Notes: generated by a model not told the origin, from the sequence alone. A stretch of DNA of 64,000 nucleotides from Acetobacter aceti (GCF_002005445.1 NZ_CP014692.1:682001-746000); one strand, 5' to 3'; shown: positions 53,330 to 63,032, counted from the stretch's first letter. Translations and numbers: made by a program.

Positions 53330-54120
53330 CCAATGGCTATTACGTCTGACACATCTGTGCAGTGAGGTGGCTGGCCTGTTCTGATTCTGTTTTGTGAGGG
53401 AGGATCGGAGATGGGTGGTGCGATTGCATTGCGGACGGATTAACGGCTGAGGCGCTTCCGCGGCTGGCCTCTCGTGCATGGGATGCGAATGTTGCCGGCG
53501 CCTTTTGTCTCTGGCTGCGGTGCGGGAGGGTGTCAGCCGAGGGGACGCGGCACGGATCGGTGGCATGGACCGGCAGACCCTGCGGGACTGGGTGCGCCGG
53601 TTCAATGCTGTGGGGCCAGAGGGCCTGCGGGATCAATGGCAAAATGGCTCTGTCTGCCGTCTGACAGCGGACCAGCAGGCGGAACTCCCGGCGTTGATCA
53701 TGGCTGGACCCGACCATAACCGGGACGGCGTGGTCCGCTGGCGCCGCGTTGATCTGAAGCGGGTGATTGGGGAGCGCTTTGGCGTGTCGTATCACGAGCG
53801 CCACGTTTCCACCCTGCTGAAGCGACCGGGCTTCAGTCATGTCAGCGCCCGGCCCCGCCATACGGGACAGGCCCCGTCCGTCATGGACGCTTTCAAAAAA
53901 CTTCCCGACACTCCTGAAGTCCCACACCGGCCATCTGCCGCGCGGCAAACGGATCGAAATCTGGTTCCATGACGAAGCGCGGATCGGGCAAAAGAACGGT
54001 GTCGTCCGGCAATGGGCCAAACGGGGAGCGCGTGGAACAATCTCGTCGCACTCCCCGACACCATCCGTTCCATCGGCTTCAGAATATGGGCTCATAAAGG
54101 TCAAACGTGATAGCCGGTGG
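53330..54120 (+). mobile_element. IS630-family element, internally deleted
   Basis: Inverted ends pair: CCAATGGCTATTACGT at the left and ACGTGATAGCCGGTGG at the right, with three mismatches. Both are flanked by TA (53328-53329 and 54121-54122), the IS630 target. At 791 bases it is shorter than complete IS630 elements because of the deletion in its transposase. It interrupts an older IS630 remnant at 54121. Confidence 0.72.
53411..54110 (+). pseudogene. IS630 transposase, degenerate
   Basis: Reading starts MGGAIALRTD but meets TAA. It then continues in another frame (AVREGVSRGDAARIGGMDRQ, RDWVRRFNAVGPEGL, GVVRWRRVDLKRVIGERFG) and shifts frame again at the A-run of AFKK/NFPTLL into the catalytic core IEIWFHDEARIGQKNGVVRQWA with the D-E residues. 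An internal deletion follows, after KRGAR, and the tail WNNLVALPDTIRSIGF ends at 54110. About 120 residues, including the last catalytic part, are missing. It is not functional. Confidence 0.8.
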
Positions 54121-54456
54121 TATGAGCCGCGCGAAGAAACGCCACAGCGTGCCGATTGCAAAATGATGGCTTTCCTCAGCCAGTCGGGCGCGGATCCCGG
54201 GCAGGGTCAGATCATCCTTCTGGGCAATCAGCGTATGAATACGCTCAGCCTGCGCCTCGATCCGGTGAGACAGACGATCCCCGCCACAGGGTCCGGCGGC
54301 AGCACTGCCGGTCGTGGCGGCAAGAGCGCACCAGCGAACCGCACTCGCCGGACTGACGCCAAACCGTTCAGCCGCCTGACGACGCGAACATGGCCCATAG
54401 CGCTTCCTCCCACTCGAGTGAAAATAATGCACCATCAAAGCTCGGGACTAAACAGC
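54121..54456 (-). pseudogene. Remnant of a second IS630 element (orfA only)
   Basis: Minus-strand helix-turn-helix half of an IS630 transposase: CSRRQAAERFGVSPASAVRW, GGDRLSHRIEAQAERIHTLIA, DDLTLPGIRARLAEESHHFAIGTLWRFFAR. It is cut after FFAR by the element at 53330-54120. Its outer end, CGGGACTAAACAGC then TA, reaches 54456-54458 and also occurs at 1042-1068. The orfB half is absent on the other side of the interruption. Confidence 0.75.
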
Positions 54457-55478
54457 TAGGTGCTTTCCCTTGCATGTAGCGTGAACCCCAAATCGAGCCG
54501 GGCTGCCTCGGGCGCCCGACCGCACATCAGGTCCAGCAGCATCTCGGCCGATTTCCTGCCGATCTCGTAGCGTGGCGTGGCGACCGTGCTCAGAGCCGGC
54601 ACTGTCCAGGCTGAAGCCGGAAGATCGTTGAAGCCCGCGATCGCAAGCTGCCGCGGCACCGCGATGCCCCGTCTCTGGCAATGGAACAACGCGCCTTGCG
54701 CTAAGTCGTCATTGCAGAAGAACACCGCTTCAATATCCGGGCATTCCGCCAGAACGCGGTCCAGGAGTGCTGCGCCAAGAGCTACCGAGGACCGATCCGG
54801 CACCATCAGTTCGTAGGGGGCGTCCAACCCGACCTCCTTCATTGCGCGCCGGAATCCGGCCCCGCGCGCCAAGGTTCGCGGATCCAGTTGCGCCGCCACG
54901 AAACCGGTGCGTCCATAACCGCGCTCCACGAAATGCCGCGCGATGGCGGCACCACCTTCGTCCTGCGAGAAGCCCACCGAATAGCTGCCCACCTCACCAC
55001 TCAGTTCCATCATCTGCACGACCGGTACCGCTGGTGTTTTCAGCAGATTCAGCGTTCCCGGCAGATGGTCGATGCCGGTCAGCAGCACGCCGTCCGGTCG
55101 AAACGCCAACAATCCACGCAATTGCCGCTCTTCTTCTGTTGGAAAATAGTTGGTTGTCGCCATGATGATCTGATAGCGCTGCTCCGACAGCACCGCATCG
55201 ATACCGGCCAACATTTCCACAAACACCATGTTGGTAATGGAGGGGACCAGTACCGCAACATTCATGGACCGCGCGGAAGCCAGAGCGCTGGCCGCGCGGT
55301 CCGGCACGTAACCCAGTGCCGCCGCGGCTTTCTCGATCCGCGCCCGCAGATCTGGACTCAACCGGGCGGAACCTCGAAACGCGCGCGAGACACTGATCAT
55401 GCTGGTGCCGGCTGCCGCCGCCACATCTTCGATCGTCACGCGGCCCTTGACGGGCATGCGTGGTTTCCGGCCGGCCAT
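54456..55478 (-). CDS. LacI-family regulator, GntR-like (gluconate)
   Basis: 340 residues. The HTH VTIEDVAAAAGTSMISVSRAFRG is at the N-terminus (12-35) with the hinge LGYVPDRAASALASARS. The periplasmic-binding-like effector domain follows with VPSITNMVFVEMLAGIDAVL, near that of GntR/IdnR. Divergent from the gluconate permease/kinase operon, with a palindromic operator between. It should repress in the absence of gluconate or 6-phosphogluconate. The stop codon TAG is formed by the TA target plus the first base of the IS remnant, so a few C-terminal residues may be altered. Length is still normal. Confidence 0.87.
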   Translation of the reverse strand: MAGRKPRMPVKGRVTIEDVAAAAGTSMISVSRAFRGSARLSPDLRARIEKAAAALGYVPDRAASALASARSMNVAVLVPSITNMVFVEMLAGIDAVLSEQRYQIIMATTNYFPTEEERQLRGLLAFRPDGVLLTGIDHLPGTLNLLKTPAVPVVQMMELSGEVGSYSVGFSQDEGGAAIARHFVERGYGRTGFVAAQLDPRTLARGAGFRRAMKEVGLDAPYELMVPDRSSVALGAALLDRVLAECPDIEAVFFCNDDLAQGALFHCQRRGIAVPRQLAIAGFNDLPASAWTVPALSTVATPRYEIGRKSAEMLLDLMCGRAPEAARLDLGFTLHAREST

Positions 55479-55519
55479 CGATCTGGTGTCTCCTCAATTT
55501 CCGCTTTACAGACAAAACG

Positions 55520-55533
55520 TGTTAGCGTTAACA
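55520..55533. promoter_or_regulatory. GntR-type operator, gluconate operon
   Basis: TGTTAGCGTTAACA, with TGTTA and TAACA half-sites around GCGT, lies 42 bases upstream of the regulator start and 90 bases upstream of the permease. Its form matches the known E. coli GntR/IdnR operators (TGTTA-CCGG-TAACA type). The same core recurs at 60098. Confidence 0.75.
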
Positions 55534-55622
55534 ATAAGCTCAAAATCAATAATCAAGGTACGAACAGCAGCTTCATAATCAACAATCAAGAGAAGCTCCA
55601 TAATTAACGTATCGGGGGAAGT

Positions 55623-56909
55623 ATGGCCTGCATTTCCGCGCAGGTCCCACGGCGTCGCTGGATTATCGGCGGATTGCTCGGTGGGGGCGTGCTTGTCAAT
55701 TATATCGATCGGATCAATCTCTCGGTCGCAGCGCCGCAGCTCATGGCGGAGTTCCACCTCACGGCCACCGATATCGGGCTGCTTTTCAGCGCTTTCTTCT
55801 GGTCCTACGCGCTGTTGACGATCCCGGCCGGCATGATCCTCGATCGGTTCGGTGTCACATCGGTCGGTCGCTGGGGCGCATTCCTGTGGTCCATTGCCTC
55901 CGCTGCGGTGGCATTCGCTGGTGGGTTCGGCGGCATCTTCACGGCCCGCCTGCTGCTGGGCGCGGCCGAGGCGCCCTGCTTCCCTGCCAACGCCAAGGCC
56001 ACCGGCTACTGGTTCCCGCGGCAGGAGCGCTCTGTAGCGACCTCGCTCTTCGACGCAGCGGCGAAATTCGCCAATGTCATCGGCGTACCCCTTGGCGCGT
56101 TCGTTGTGGTGAATTTCGGTTGGCGCTGGGGCTTCGGTGTCACCGCCGCGCTGAGCTTCGCTTATTTCGTAGCCTATTATTGTCTCTATCGAGATCCGTC
56201 AGCGGATAAGAACCTCTCGGGCGAGGAACACGCGTATATCCTCGACGGTGGCGCCACCCCGGAAGGTGAATCCGCGAGCGGCGCGGGCTCCATGCTGCTT
56301 TACCTGCTCCGTCAGCGGAAAGTGTGGGGTCTGAGCCTCGGCTTCGCAGCCTATGGCTACACTTTCTACCTCTTCCTCACCTGGCTGCCGGGCTATCTGG
56401 TGCAGGCGATGCACATGAGCATCCTTGAATCCGCCGGTTACGCCGCAATTCCGTGGGCCTGCGCCACAGTGTCGGATATCGTGTTCGGCGGCCTGCTGGT
56501 CGACCACTTGATCGCGGCCGGGTATGACGAGACCAAAGTTCGCAAGACCGTGCTGGTGGTCGGGATGCTGTTCGGTCTCTTCGTGTTCAACGCCACACAG
56601 ACCACCGATCCCCGCTGGGCGATCTTCTGGATTTCCATCGCCCTGTCCGGCCTCGCTGCCTCGGCCCCCATAGGCTGGTCCATTCCCTCACTCATCGCCC
56701 CGAAAGGTGGCACTGCCACCATTGGAGGAATCATGAACTTCCTCAATAATATGATGGGCGTCATCGCGCCGATCGTCACTGGATTTATCGTCAGCGCCAC
56801 TCATCATTTCGAGGCTGCGTTCCTCGTCGCTGGCGTGATGCTTCTGTTTGGCATCTTCTTTTATGTGGTCGTTCTGGGGCGGATCGAACAGATCCCGTCG
56901 CCCGTATGA
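55623..56909 (+). CDS. MFS sugar-acid permease (ACS family), probably gluconate
   Basis: 428 residues, 12 membrane spans. The anion:cation symporter branch signature NYIDRINLSVAAPQLMAEFHL is at TM1, with a SYALLTIPAGMILDRFGV A-type loop and GAAEAPCFPANAKATGYWFP. This branch transports hexonates such as gluconate, galactonate and 2-keto-gluconate by proton symport. First gene of the coupled run permease, gluconokinase, Edd, Eda. GGGGGAAG precedes the start by 5 bases. The specific substrate is inferred from the kinase downstream. Confidence 0.86.
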   Translation: MACISAQVPRRRWIIGGLLGGGVLVNYIDRINLSVAAPQLMAEFHLTATDIGLLFSAFFWSYALLTIPAGMILDRFGVTSVGRWGAFLWSIASAAVAFAGGFGGIFTARLLLGAAEAPCFPANAKATGYWFPRQERSVATSLFDAAAKFANVIGVPLGAFVVVNFGWRWGFGVTAALSFAYFVAYYCLYRDPSADKNLSGEEHAYILDGGATPEGESASGAGSMLLYLLRQRKVWGLSLGFAAYGYTFYLFLTWLPGYLVQAMHMSILESAGYAAIPWACATVSDIVFGGLLVDHLIAAGYDETKVRKTVLVVGMLFGLFVFNATQTTDPRWAIFWISIALSGLAASAPIGWSIPSLIAPKGGTATIGGIMNFLNNMMGVIAPIVTGFIVSATHHFEAAFLVAGVMLLFGIFFYVVVLGRIEQIPSPV

Positions 56910-57442
56910 GCGCGGTGCGCTTCATCGTCGTCATGGGGGTTTCCGGCTGTGGAAAATCCACGGTCGCGGCCCTTCTGGCCGGACGATTGGGCTGGGAATT
57001 CGTTGAAGGCGATGCTCTCCACCCTGCCGCCAATGTCGAGAAAATGCGACTGGGTATCCCGCTGGACGATACGGATCGCGCGCCCTGGCTCCAGGAAGTC
57101 GCCCGCACGATCCGGGATTGGCGGGTTGCGAGCAAGACCGGCATCATCGCCTGCTCGGCTCTGCGCCGATGCTACCGCGAGGTCATCGTCGGAGGGGCGG
57201 ACGATGTGCGCTTCATCTATCTGCGCGGCAAGTCGCCGCTGATCGCGGAGCGTCTGGCTGCCAGACAGGGTCACTACATGCCCGCGAGCCTGCTGGAAAG
57301 CCAGTTCGCCACGCTCGAAGAGCCCGACCCGGACGAGCCCGTCATCACGATCGACACGGGAGCGTCGACAGGCGAGCTGGTGACCGAAGTGCTCAGCACA
57401 TTGCATCTGGCGCCCGACGGGTACGGCCAGGGGAGTCCATGA
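56906..57442 (+). CDS. gntK: Gluconokinase
   Basis: 178 residues. Walker [10 protein letters not shown] (11-19), the substrate-side [34 protein letters not shown], and [12 protein letters not shown], all hallmarks of bacterial GntK/IdnK. Phosphorylates D-gluconate with ATP to 6-phosphogluconate in the cytoplasm. Start overlaps the permease stop by ATGA. Length is standard for the family. Feeds the dehydratase encoded next, one base after its stop. Confidence 0.94.
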   Translation: MSAVRFIVVMGVSGCGKSTVAALLAGRLGWEFVEGDALHPAANVEKMRLGIPLDDTDRAPWLQEVARTIRDWRVASKTGIIACSALRRCYREVIVGGADDVRFIYLRGKSPLIAERLAARQGHYMPASLLESQFATLEEPDPDEPVITIDTGASTGELVTEVLSTLHLAPDGYGQGSP

Positions 57443-57443
57443 G

Positions 57444-59273
57444 ATGATACATACCGTCCTGAACGAGGTTACCGCCCGGATCATCGAGCGAAGCCGCCCC
57501 CGGCGGGAGGCCTATCTGCGGCGTGTTTCGGATGCCGCAAGCAACGGGCCTGTGCGTCAGGCGCTGGGCTGCGCCAATCAGGCGCACGGCTTCGCGGGGT
57601 GCGGAACGCCGGACAAGGAAAGACTGCGCGATGGGCCGGGGCCGAGTCTCGCCATCGTGACGGCCTATAACGACATGCTCTCCGCCCATCGTCCTTACGA
57701 GAACTATCCGGAACTGATCCGTGAGACCGCGCGCGCGGTGGGCGGAGTGGCGATGGTGGCGGGCGGCGTGCCGGCGATGTGCGACGGGGTCACTCAGGGC
57801 GGGGCAGGAATGGAACTGTCCCTGTTTTCCCGTGACGTGATTGCATTGGCCACCGGCGTCGCTCTCTCCCACAATACGTTCGACGCCGCCTGCTTCCTCG
57901 GCATCTGCGACAAGATCGTACCGGGTCTGGTCATTGGAATGCTCACCTTCGGTCACCTGCCTTCGGTGCTGATCCCCGCCGGCCCCATGCCGTCCGGCCT
58001 GTCGAACCCCGAGAAAGCGCGCATCCGCCAACTCTACGCCGAGGGCAAGGCCAGCCGCGCCGACCTGCTGAAAGCCGAAGGCGAAGCCTATCACGCCCCA
58101 GGCACCTGCACGTTCTACGGCACTGCCAACACCAACCAGATGCTGGTGGAAGTCATGGGCCTGCACGTGCCAGGCGCGGCCTTCGTCCAGCCCGACACGC
58201 CCCTGCGCGAGGCGCTCACCCGTTTTGCCACACGGCGCGTCCTTTCCCTGACGGCGCTTGGCGATGAGTATCTGCCCGTCGGGCGGATGATCGACGAGCG
58301 CAGTTTCGTCAATGCCATCGTGGCGCTGCATGCCACCGGAGGCTCGACCAACCACAGCATCCATCTGCTGCCTATGGCGGCGGCGGCTGGAATCATCCTG
58401 ACATGGCAGGATCTGGCGGATCTCGCCGCCATCACCCCACTGCTCTGTCGGATCTATCCTAACGGACAAGCGGACGTGAACCATTTTCAGGCTGCTGGCG
58501 GCACGCCCTTCCTCATCCGTGAACTACGCGATGCCGGGCTGTTGCATGCGGACGTGGAGACTGTGATGGGCCGGGGGCTGGACGCCTATGTGAAGGAGCC
58601 CTTTCTCGAGGACGGTGCGCTCGCCTGGCGTGATGCGCCGACGGCGAGCGGCGAAGAGACGGTGTTGCGCCCGGCTTCCAGGCCGTTCCAGCCGACCGGC
58701 GGTCTGGCGCTGCTTAAAGGTAATCTCGGTCACGGCGTGGTGAAAACCTCCGCCGTCGCACCGGTGCGTCACGTCATCGAAGCTCCATGCCGCGTGTTCG
58801 CGTCCCAGGAGGCCGTGCAGACGGCCTTCAAAGCAGGGGAGCTGCATGGCGACATGGTGCTGGTGGTCCGTTTCCAGGGACCGAAAGCCAATGGCATGCC
58901 GGAACTGCATAAGCTGATGCCGCCACTGGGGGTCTTGCAGGACATGGGATTCAGGGTAGCACTGGTCACGGACGGTCGCCTCTCTGGCGCGTCGGGCAAG
59001 GTGCTCTCCGCTATCCATGTGACGCCCGAGGCGCTGGAGGGTGGTCCGCTGGCGAAACTGAGAGACGGTGATATCGTCCGCGTCGATGCCGTCAAGGGCA
59101 GCCTCGACGTTCTGGTGCCGCAAGCTGAATGGGACGCCCGAACCGATGCTGTCGCGGATCTCACCTCTGGTCATTACGGAACGGGGCGTGAACTCTTCTC
59201 CCCGTTCCGTCATCTGGTCGGCCGCGCCGATCACGGCGCCAGCATCTTTGCATTTCATGAAGAACCGGCATGA
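57444..59273 (+). CDS. edd: 6-phosphogluconate dehydratase
   Basis: 609 residues, normal for Edd. Iron-sulfur and substrate motifs of the IlvD/Edd family: the loop [36 protein letters not shown] with the second cluster cysteine, [17 protein letters not shown] with the third, then a [18 protein letters not shown] and [16 protein letters not shown]. Removes water from 6-phosphogluconate to give 2-keto-3-deoxy-6-phosphogluconate, the committed Entner-Doudoroff step. Its start follows the kinase stop by one base. Confidence 0.96.
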   Translation: MIHTVLNEVTARIIERSRPRREAYLRRVSDAASNGPVRQALGCANQAHGFAGCGTPDKERLRDGPGPSLAIVTAYNDMLSAHRPYENYPELIRETARAVGGVAMVAGGVPAMCDGVTQGGAGMELSLFSRDVIALATGVALSHNTFDAACFLGICDKIVPGLVIGMLTFGHLPSVLIPAGPMPSGLSNPEKARIRQLYAEGKASRADLLKAEGEAYHAPGTCTFYGTANTNQMLVEVMGLHVPGAAFVQPDTPLREALTRFATRRVLSLTALGDEYLPVGRMIDERSFVNAIVALHATGGSTNHSIHLLPMAAAAGIILTWQDLADLAAITPLLCRIYPNGQADVNHFQAAGGTPFLIRELRDAGLLHADVETVMGRGLDAYVKEPFLEDGALAWRDAPTASGEETVLRPASRPFQPTGGLALLKGNLGHGVVKTSAVAPVRHVIEAPCRVFASQEAVQTAFKAGELHGDMVLVVRFQGPKANGMPELHKLMPPLGVLQDMGFRVALVTDGRLSGASGKVLSAIHVTPEALEGGPLAKLRDGDIVRVDAVKGSLDVLVPQAEWDARTDAVADLTSGHYGTGRELFSPFRHLVGRADHGASIFAFHEEPA

Positions 59274-59291
59274 ACCGGGGGAGGAGTTAGT

Positions 59292-59936
59292 ATGAGTCAG
59301 GGTCATATTCAGGACGGTTTGGAGCACATCCTGCGTCTCGCCCCGGTGGTCCCTGTGGTGATCGTGGAGAGCGTAGCGGAGGCCGTGCCGCTGGCCCGCG
59401 CCTTGGTGAAGGGCGGGCTGAAGGCCATCGAGATCACGTTGCGCACCGCAGCGGGGCTGGACGCGATCCGCGCAGTGGCGGCGGAAGTGGAAGGGGCCGT
59501 GCCCGGCGTTGGCACCGTGCTGACGCCCGCGCAATACAGGCAGGCCGCCGAGGCGGGAGCCAGATTTGCTGTCTCGCCCGGCGCCACGCCCAGGCTGCTG
59601 GACGCGGCGGAGGACGCCGGCCTCGCCCCGTTGCCGGGCATCGCCACGGCTTCCGAAGCGATGGCGTTGATTGAGCGCGACTATCGCTTCGCGAAGTTCT
59701 TTCCTGCCGAGGCGGCGGGCGGGGCGCCGTTCCTGGCTTCCATCGCTTCCCCTTTGCCGCAACTGACCTTCTGCCCCACCGGCGGCATTACGCCGGACAT
59801 CGCGCCGCGCTACCTGAAACTGCCCAACGTCATCTGCGTCGGCGGCTCATGGATGGTGAAGCGGAGCGTGATCGAGGCGCAGGACTGGGACGCCATTACC
59901 CGTGCCGCCGAACAGGCGGCAGCAATAACCGGCTGA
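59292..59936 (+). CDS. eda: KDPG aldolase
   Basis: 214 residues. Class I aldolase signature with AIEITLRT (catalytic-site Glu), GVGTVLTPAQY, and the Schiff-base lysine in YRFAKFFPAEAAGG, followed by PTGGITPDIAPRYL and VGGSWMV, all standard for Eda. Cleaves 2-keto-3-deoxy-6-phosphogluconate into pyruvate and glyceraldehyde-3-phosphate. GGGGGAGGAG lies just upstream, 18 bases after the edd stop. A terminator follows. It completes the four-gene gluconate to pyruvate run. Confidence 0.95.
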   Translation: MSQGHIQDGLEHILRLAPVVPVVIVESVAEAVPLARALVKGGLKAIEITLRTAAGLDAIRAVAAEVEGAVPGVGTVLTPAQYRQAAEAGARFAVSPGATPRLLDAAEDAGLAPLPGIATASEAMALIERDYRFAKFFPAEAAGGAPFLASIASPLPQLTFCPTGGITPDIAPRYLKLPNVICVGGSWMVKRSVIEAQDWDAITRAAEQAAAITG

Positions 59937-59960
59937 GCGAAGGAGTTTCGTTTCATGCGG

Positions 59961-59997
59961 GCCGCGCCACCGATATCCGGTGAGCGCGGCTTTTTTT
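59961..59997 (+). terminator. Rho-independent terminator after eda
   Basis: GCCGCGC-CACCG and CGGTG-A-GCGCGGC form a 12-base-pair stem with a single-base bulge around ATAT(C), followed by seven T. It ends the gluconate operon 25 bases after the eda stop. Confidence 0.9.
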
Positions 59998-60097
59998 CGC
60001 ATTTTAAAACACTCTTTTCTACAAAATGGATTTTATCGATTTCATTCCAAAATCACTTATTCGTGTCTGGTCCGCCGACCATCTTTGCATGGCGCAA

Positions 60098-60111
60098 TGT
60101 TAGCGTTACCA
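60098..60111. promoter_or_regulatory. GntR-type operator upstream of the porin gene
   Basis: TGTTAGCGTTACCA, 12 of 14 bases the same as the operator at 55520-55533 (both share TGTTAGCGTTA), 34 bases before the porin start. It suggests that the LacI-type regulator also controls the porin and the genes after it. Confidence 0.65.
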
Positions 60112-60144
60112 TGATGTTCATAATGCATCTTAATAGGGTTATGA

Positions 60145-61728
60145 ATGACGAGCCGTACATTCAGGCTGTGGCGTAATACGAAGAAAATAAGCGCGGCGGT
60201 GTTGATCGGATATTGCGGAGCAGTCAGTGCGTCGGCTCACGCACAGGTCTCAAAACCATCATCCACCCGGCACGATGACAGCGGACCTCATGGGAGCATG
60301 AGAGAGGGCGCGACACCCAGCCCGCCATCGTCCCAGCCTGCCATCTCCGTGGACGATCCGCCCACTCTTTTCGGCAGTCCCTATAACCGAGCGCCTTCCT
60401 CTCTGGGGACGACCCGCCATGCTGTGACGCCTGTCCCCGACGAGCCTTTCATTCCGGCGTCGTTCGAGGACTGGCTGGCGCAAACGACCATGACCGGTAA
60501 CTGGGGCGGTGAGCGCGTGCGGCTCCAGAACGAAGGTATCAACATTTTCGGCCATTATCTCGAGGACAGTGCCGGAAACCCGATCGGTGGCCGCGGACGC
60601 ACCGTGCGGTACGCGCATGAAGCAGCTCTTGGGGCCGATGTAAATTTCGCACAACTCACGGGTCATAATATCGGAATCTTCCATATCCTCCTGACCGAAC
60701 GCGCCGGGCAGGGTATCGGCCAGCAACTGCCGGCTCTGAACAGTCCGCAGGAGATCTTCGGATCTGGAGAGACGATCCGTTTCACGCGACTTTCGTTCGA
60801 AAGGCAGTTCGGGCGATATGTCGATACCGAGATCGGGTGGATCAATACGGAAAACGACTTCGCCCAGTCTACGACCCATTGGGGCATGAATCTGTATTGC
60901 CAGTTCCAGACCAATGCGATCTGCGGCATGCCACAGGGGATCGCCAGCAATTCCGGTTATGGTTATTACCCGACTGCTCATCCCGGCGCATATATCAAGG
61001 TCTTTCCTTTTGGAGATCAGCGCATGCTGGTCTCCGCCGGCATCTACAACGTCGACCCGACGATCTCGAATACGGGCTATGCCTGGAAGATGTGGCTGCA
61101 CGGATCCACGGGCGTCTTTCTGCCGTTCCAGATCGGCTGGCATTTCGGCGGTACTGACACGCACGGCGCGCTGCCGACGAACGTCAAGGTCGGCGGATAT
61201 TGGGATACCTCAGAAGTCAATAACGTCTACGGCCAGTTCAAGGGATTTCAGATCCCAGGAGTGGATGTGGGCAACCTGCCGATCGAGAAAGTCCGGGGTC
61301 GGTTCGGCGGATGGTTCGAGGGCGACCAGATGCTGCAGCGTGACCGCGCCGATCCGCACCGCTCGACGATCGCGTTCCTGTCCTTCACCTGGGGCGATCC
61401 CAGAACGGCGATCGCGCCCTATTTCATCACCTGGGGCATTGTCCGGAAGGGCACGTTCTGGAACCGCCCGAACGACACGATCAGCATTGGCGGAAAATTC
61501 AATTTCGTAAATCCCAAGCTCGGGATTTACGCCGCCGCTCTTCAGCAGCAAGGGTACACCAACATTCTCAAGCCCAGTGGCGAGCATGCCGGTGAGATCA
61601 ACTACGGCTATCGCCCGGCACCCTGGCTCACCCTGCGTCCGGGCGTCCAATATATCTGGCATCCGGGTGGCACGAACCGCTACCGCAACGCCCTGCTGCT
61701 CGACATGGAAATGGGGACGACGTTCTGA
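60145..61728 (+). CDS. OprB-family carbohydrate-selective porin
   Basis: 527 residues. Signal peptide (hydrophobic 13-30, cleavage near ASAHAQ). A Ser/Pro-rich linker of about 70 residues precedes the barrel. OprB features: TGNWGGERVRLQNEGINIFGHYLEDSAGNP, FTRLSFERQFG, FRAGFFGGTDTHGALPTNVKVGGYWDTS-like strands and WYKMWLHGSTGVF-type loop motifs, ending with PWLTLRPGVQYIWHPGG and a terminal Phe. Allows glucose and similar sugars across the outer membrane. AGGG sits 7 bases upstream. Followed by aldose epimerase and glucose dehydrogenase genes with no obvious terminator between. Confidence 0.85.
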   Translation: MTSRTFRLWRNTKKISAAVLIGYCGAVSASAHAQVSKPSSTRHDDSGPHGSMREGATPSPPSSQPAISVDDPPTLFGSPYNRAPSSLGTTRHAVTPVPDEPFIPASFEDWLAQTTMTGNWGGERVRLQNEGINIFGHYLEDSAGNPIGGRGRTVRYAHEAALGADVNFAQLTGHNIGIFHILLTERAGQGIGQQLPALNSPQEIFGSGETIRFTRLSFERQFGRYVDTEIGWINTENDFAQSTTHWGMNLYCQFQTNAICGMPQGIASNSGYGYYPTAHPGAYIKVFPFGDQRMLVSAGIYNVDPTISNTGYAWKMWLHGSTGVFLPFQIGWHFGGTDTHGALPTNVKVGGYWDTSEVNNVYGQFKGFQIPGVDVGNLPIEKVRGRFGGWFEGDQMLQRDRADPHRSTIAFLSFTWGDPRTAIAPYFITWGIVRKGTFWNRPNDTISIGGKFNFVNPKLGIYAAALQQQGYTNILKPSGEHAGEINYGYRPAPWLTLRPGVQYIWHPGGTNRYRNALLLDMEMGTTF

Positions 61729-61775
61729 GCCTCGCTATCCATTCTGTTGTATTCAAACCGCAAGGATCCATCCCG

Positions 61776-62945
61776 ATGTCGGTCCATCTTTTATCTCGTC
61801 GTCACATCACGCGCCTCGCCGTGATGGGGGCCATTTTCCCGTTCGCATACGGCGTCGCGACCGCAGCGCCGACGGTGTCCGTGGCGCCCTGGGGGCAACT
61901 GGCCGACGGGCGTCAGGTCCAGATCGTGACCTTGAAGAACGACAAGGATGTGACGGTGCGGGTCATCACCTATGGCGGCATCATCCAGTCGGTCGTGACC
62001 CCGGACCGCGAAGGGCATCCCGGCGACATCGTGCTCGGCTTCGGTAAGCTTGAGGGATATACGGTCGATTCCGCAAAAGGGGGGCTGTTCTTCGGGGCCA
62101 TGATCGGCCGTTACGCCAACCGTCTCGCGGGCGGCGATTTCACGCTCGATGGCAAGAGCTACCATATCGCCGTGACGGCGCCGCCCAATGCGCTGCATGG
62201 AGGCAAACTGGGCTTCGACAAGAAACTCTGGACGCTCGCCGGGCGTCGCGCGGACAGCAGAACGGCGTCCGTCACACTGGCGCTCGTCTCGCCTGATGGG
62301 GATCAGGGGTTTCCTGGAAAGCTGACGACAAAGGTCACTTACAGCCTCGACGATACCAACGCCCTGACGCTCCATTACACGGCGACGACCGATGCCCCGA
62401 CGGTCCTCAACCTGACGAACCATAGCTACTGGAACCTCAATGGCGAAGGTTCAGGATCGATTGCTCCCGAAATATTACAGATCGACGCCAATCGCTATAC
62501 GCCCACCGATCCGACATCGATTCCGACGGGCGAGATCGCGCCCGTCGCCGGCACGCCGCTCGACTTCACCAAACCTCGCGTGATCGGTGACCGCCTGCGC
62601 GATTCTTTTACCCAGATGATGTATGCGCGCGGATACGACCATAACTGGGTGATCGATGGTCCGGCGGACGAGGCCCCCCGGCTGGCGGCCCACCTGTACG
62701 ACCCTCGCTCCGGGCGGTCGATGGACGTCCTGACGAGCCAGCCGGGCCTGCAGGTCTATACGTCGAACTCGCTGGACGGCGGCTACGCAGGTCTCTCCGG
62801 CAAGGCCTATCGCCAGACCGATGCCATCGCTTTCGAGGCTGAGCATTTTCCCGACAGCCCGAACCATCCGTCGTTTCCGACGACTGTACTCCGTCCGGGC
62901 CAGACATTCGATTACACGACGATCTACCGGTTTTCGAATCAGTGA
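61776..62945 (+). CDS. Periplasmic aldose 1-epimerase (mutarotase)
   Basis: 389 residues. N-terminal export signal with double Arg (LLSRRHITRLAVMGAIF), cleavage near TAAPT, then the GalM beta-sandwich: ITYGGIIQSVVTPDREG, GAMIGRYANRLAGGDFTLDGK, NALHGGKLGFDKKLW (His), LTNHSYWNLNG (catalytic His), and late EAEHFPDSPNHPSFPTTVLRPGQ with the catalytic Glu. It interconverts alpha- and beta-glucose in the periplasm and so provides the beta form that the membrane glucose dehydrogenase uses. Sits between porin and dehydrogenase genes. All catalytic residues look intact. Confidence 0.92.
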   Translation: MSVHLLSRRHITRLAVMGAIFPFAYGVATAAPTVSVAPWGQLADGRQVQIVTLKNDKDVTVRVITYGGIIQSVVTPDREGHPGDIVLGFGKLEGYTVDSAKGGLFFGAMIGRYANRLAGGDFTLDGKSYHIAVTAPPNALHGGKLGFDKKLWTLAGRRADSRTASVTLALVSPDGDQGFPGKLTTKVTYSLDDTNALTLHYTATTDAPTVLNLTNHSYWNLNGEGSGSIAPEILQIDANRYTPTDPTSIPTGEIAPVAGTPLDFTKPRVIGDRLRDSFTQMMYARGYDHNWVIDGPADEAPRLAAHLYDPRSGRSMDVLTSQPGLQVYTSNSLDGGYAGLSGKAYRQTDAIAFEAEHFPDSPNHPSFPTTVLRPGQTFDYTTIYRFSNQ

Positions 62946-63032
62946 GACGATCGATCGAAGCCATGCCGGCCCTGGCATAACCGCGCGTCGGCGCCGCGAC
63001 CATTCTTCCAATCCGACAGTCTTGGAGACGAC

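Noticed and set aside
57393..59762. Long minus-strand open frames (363 and 412 codons) opposite edd and eda
   Set aside because: Antisense shadows of well-recognised genes; no motifs, no start signals.
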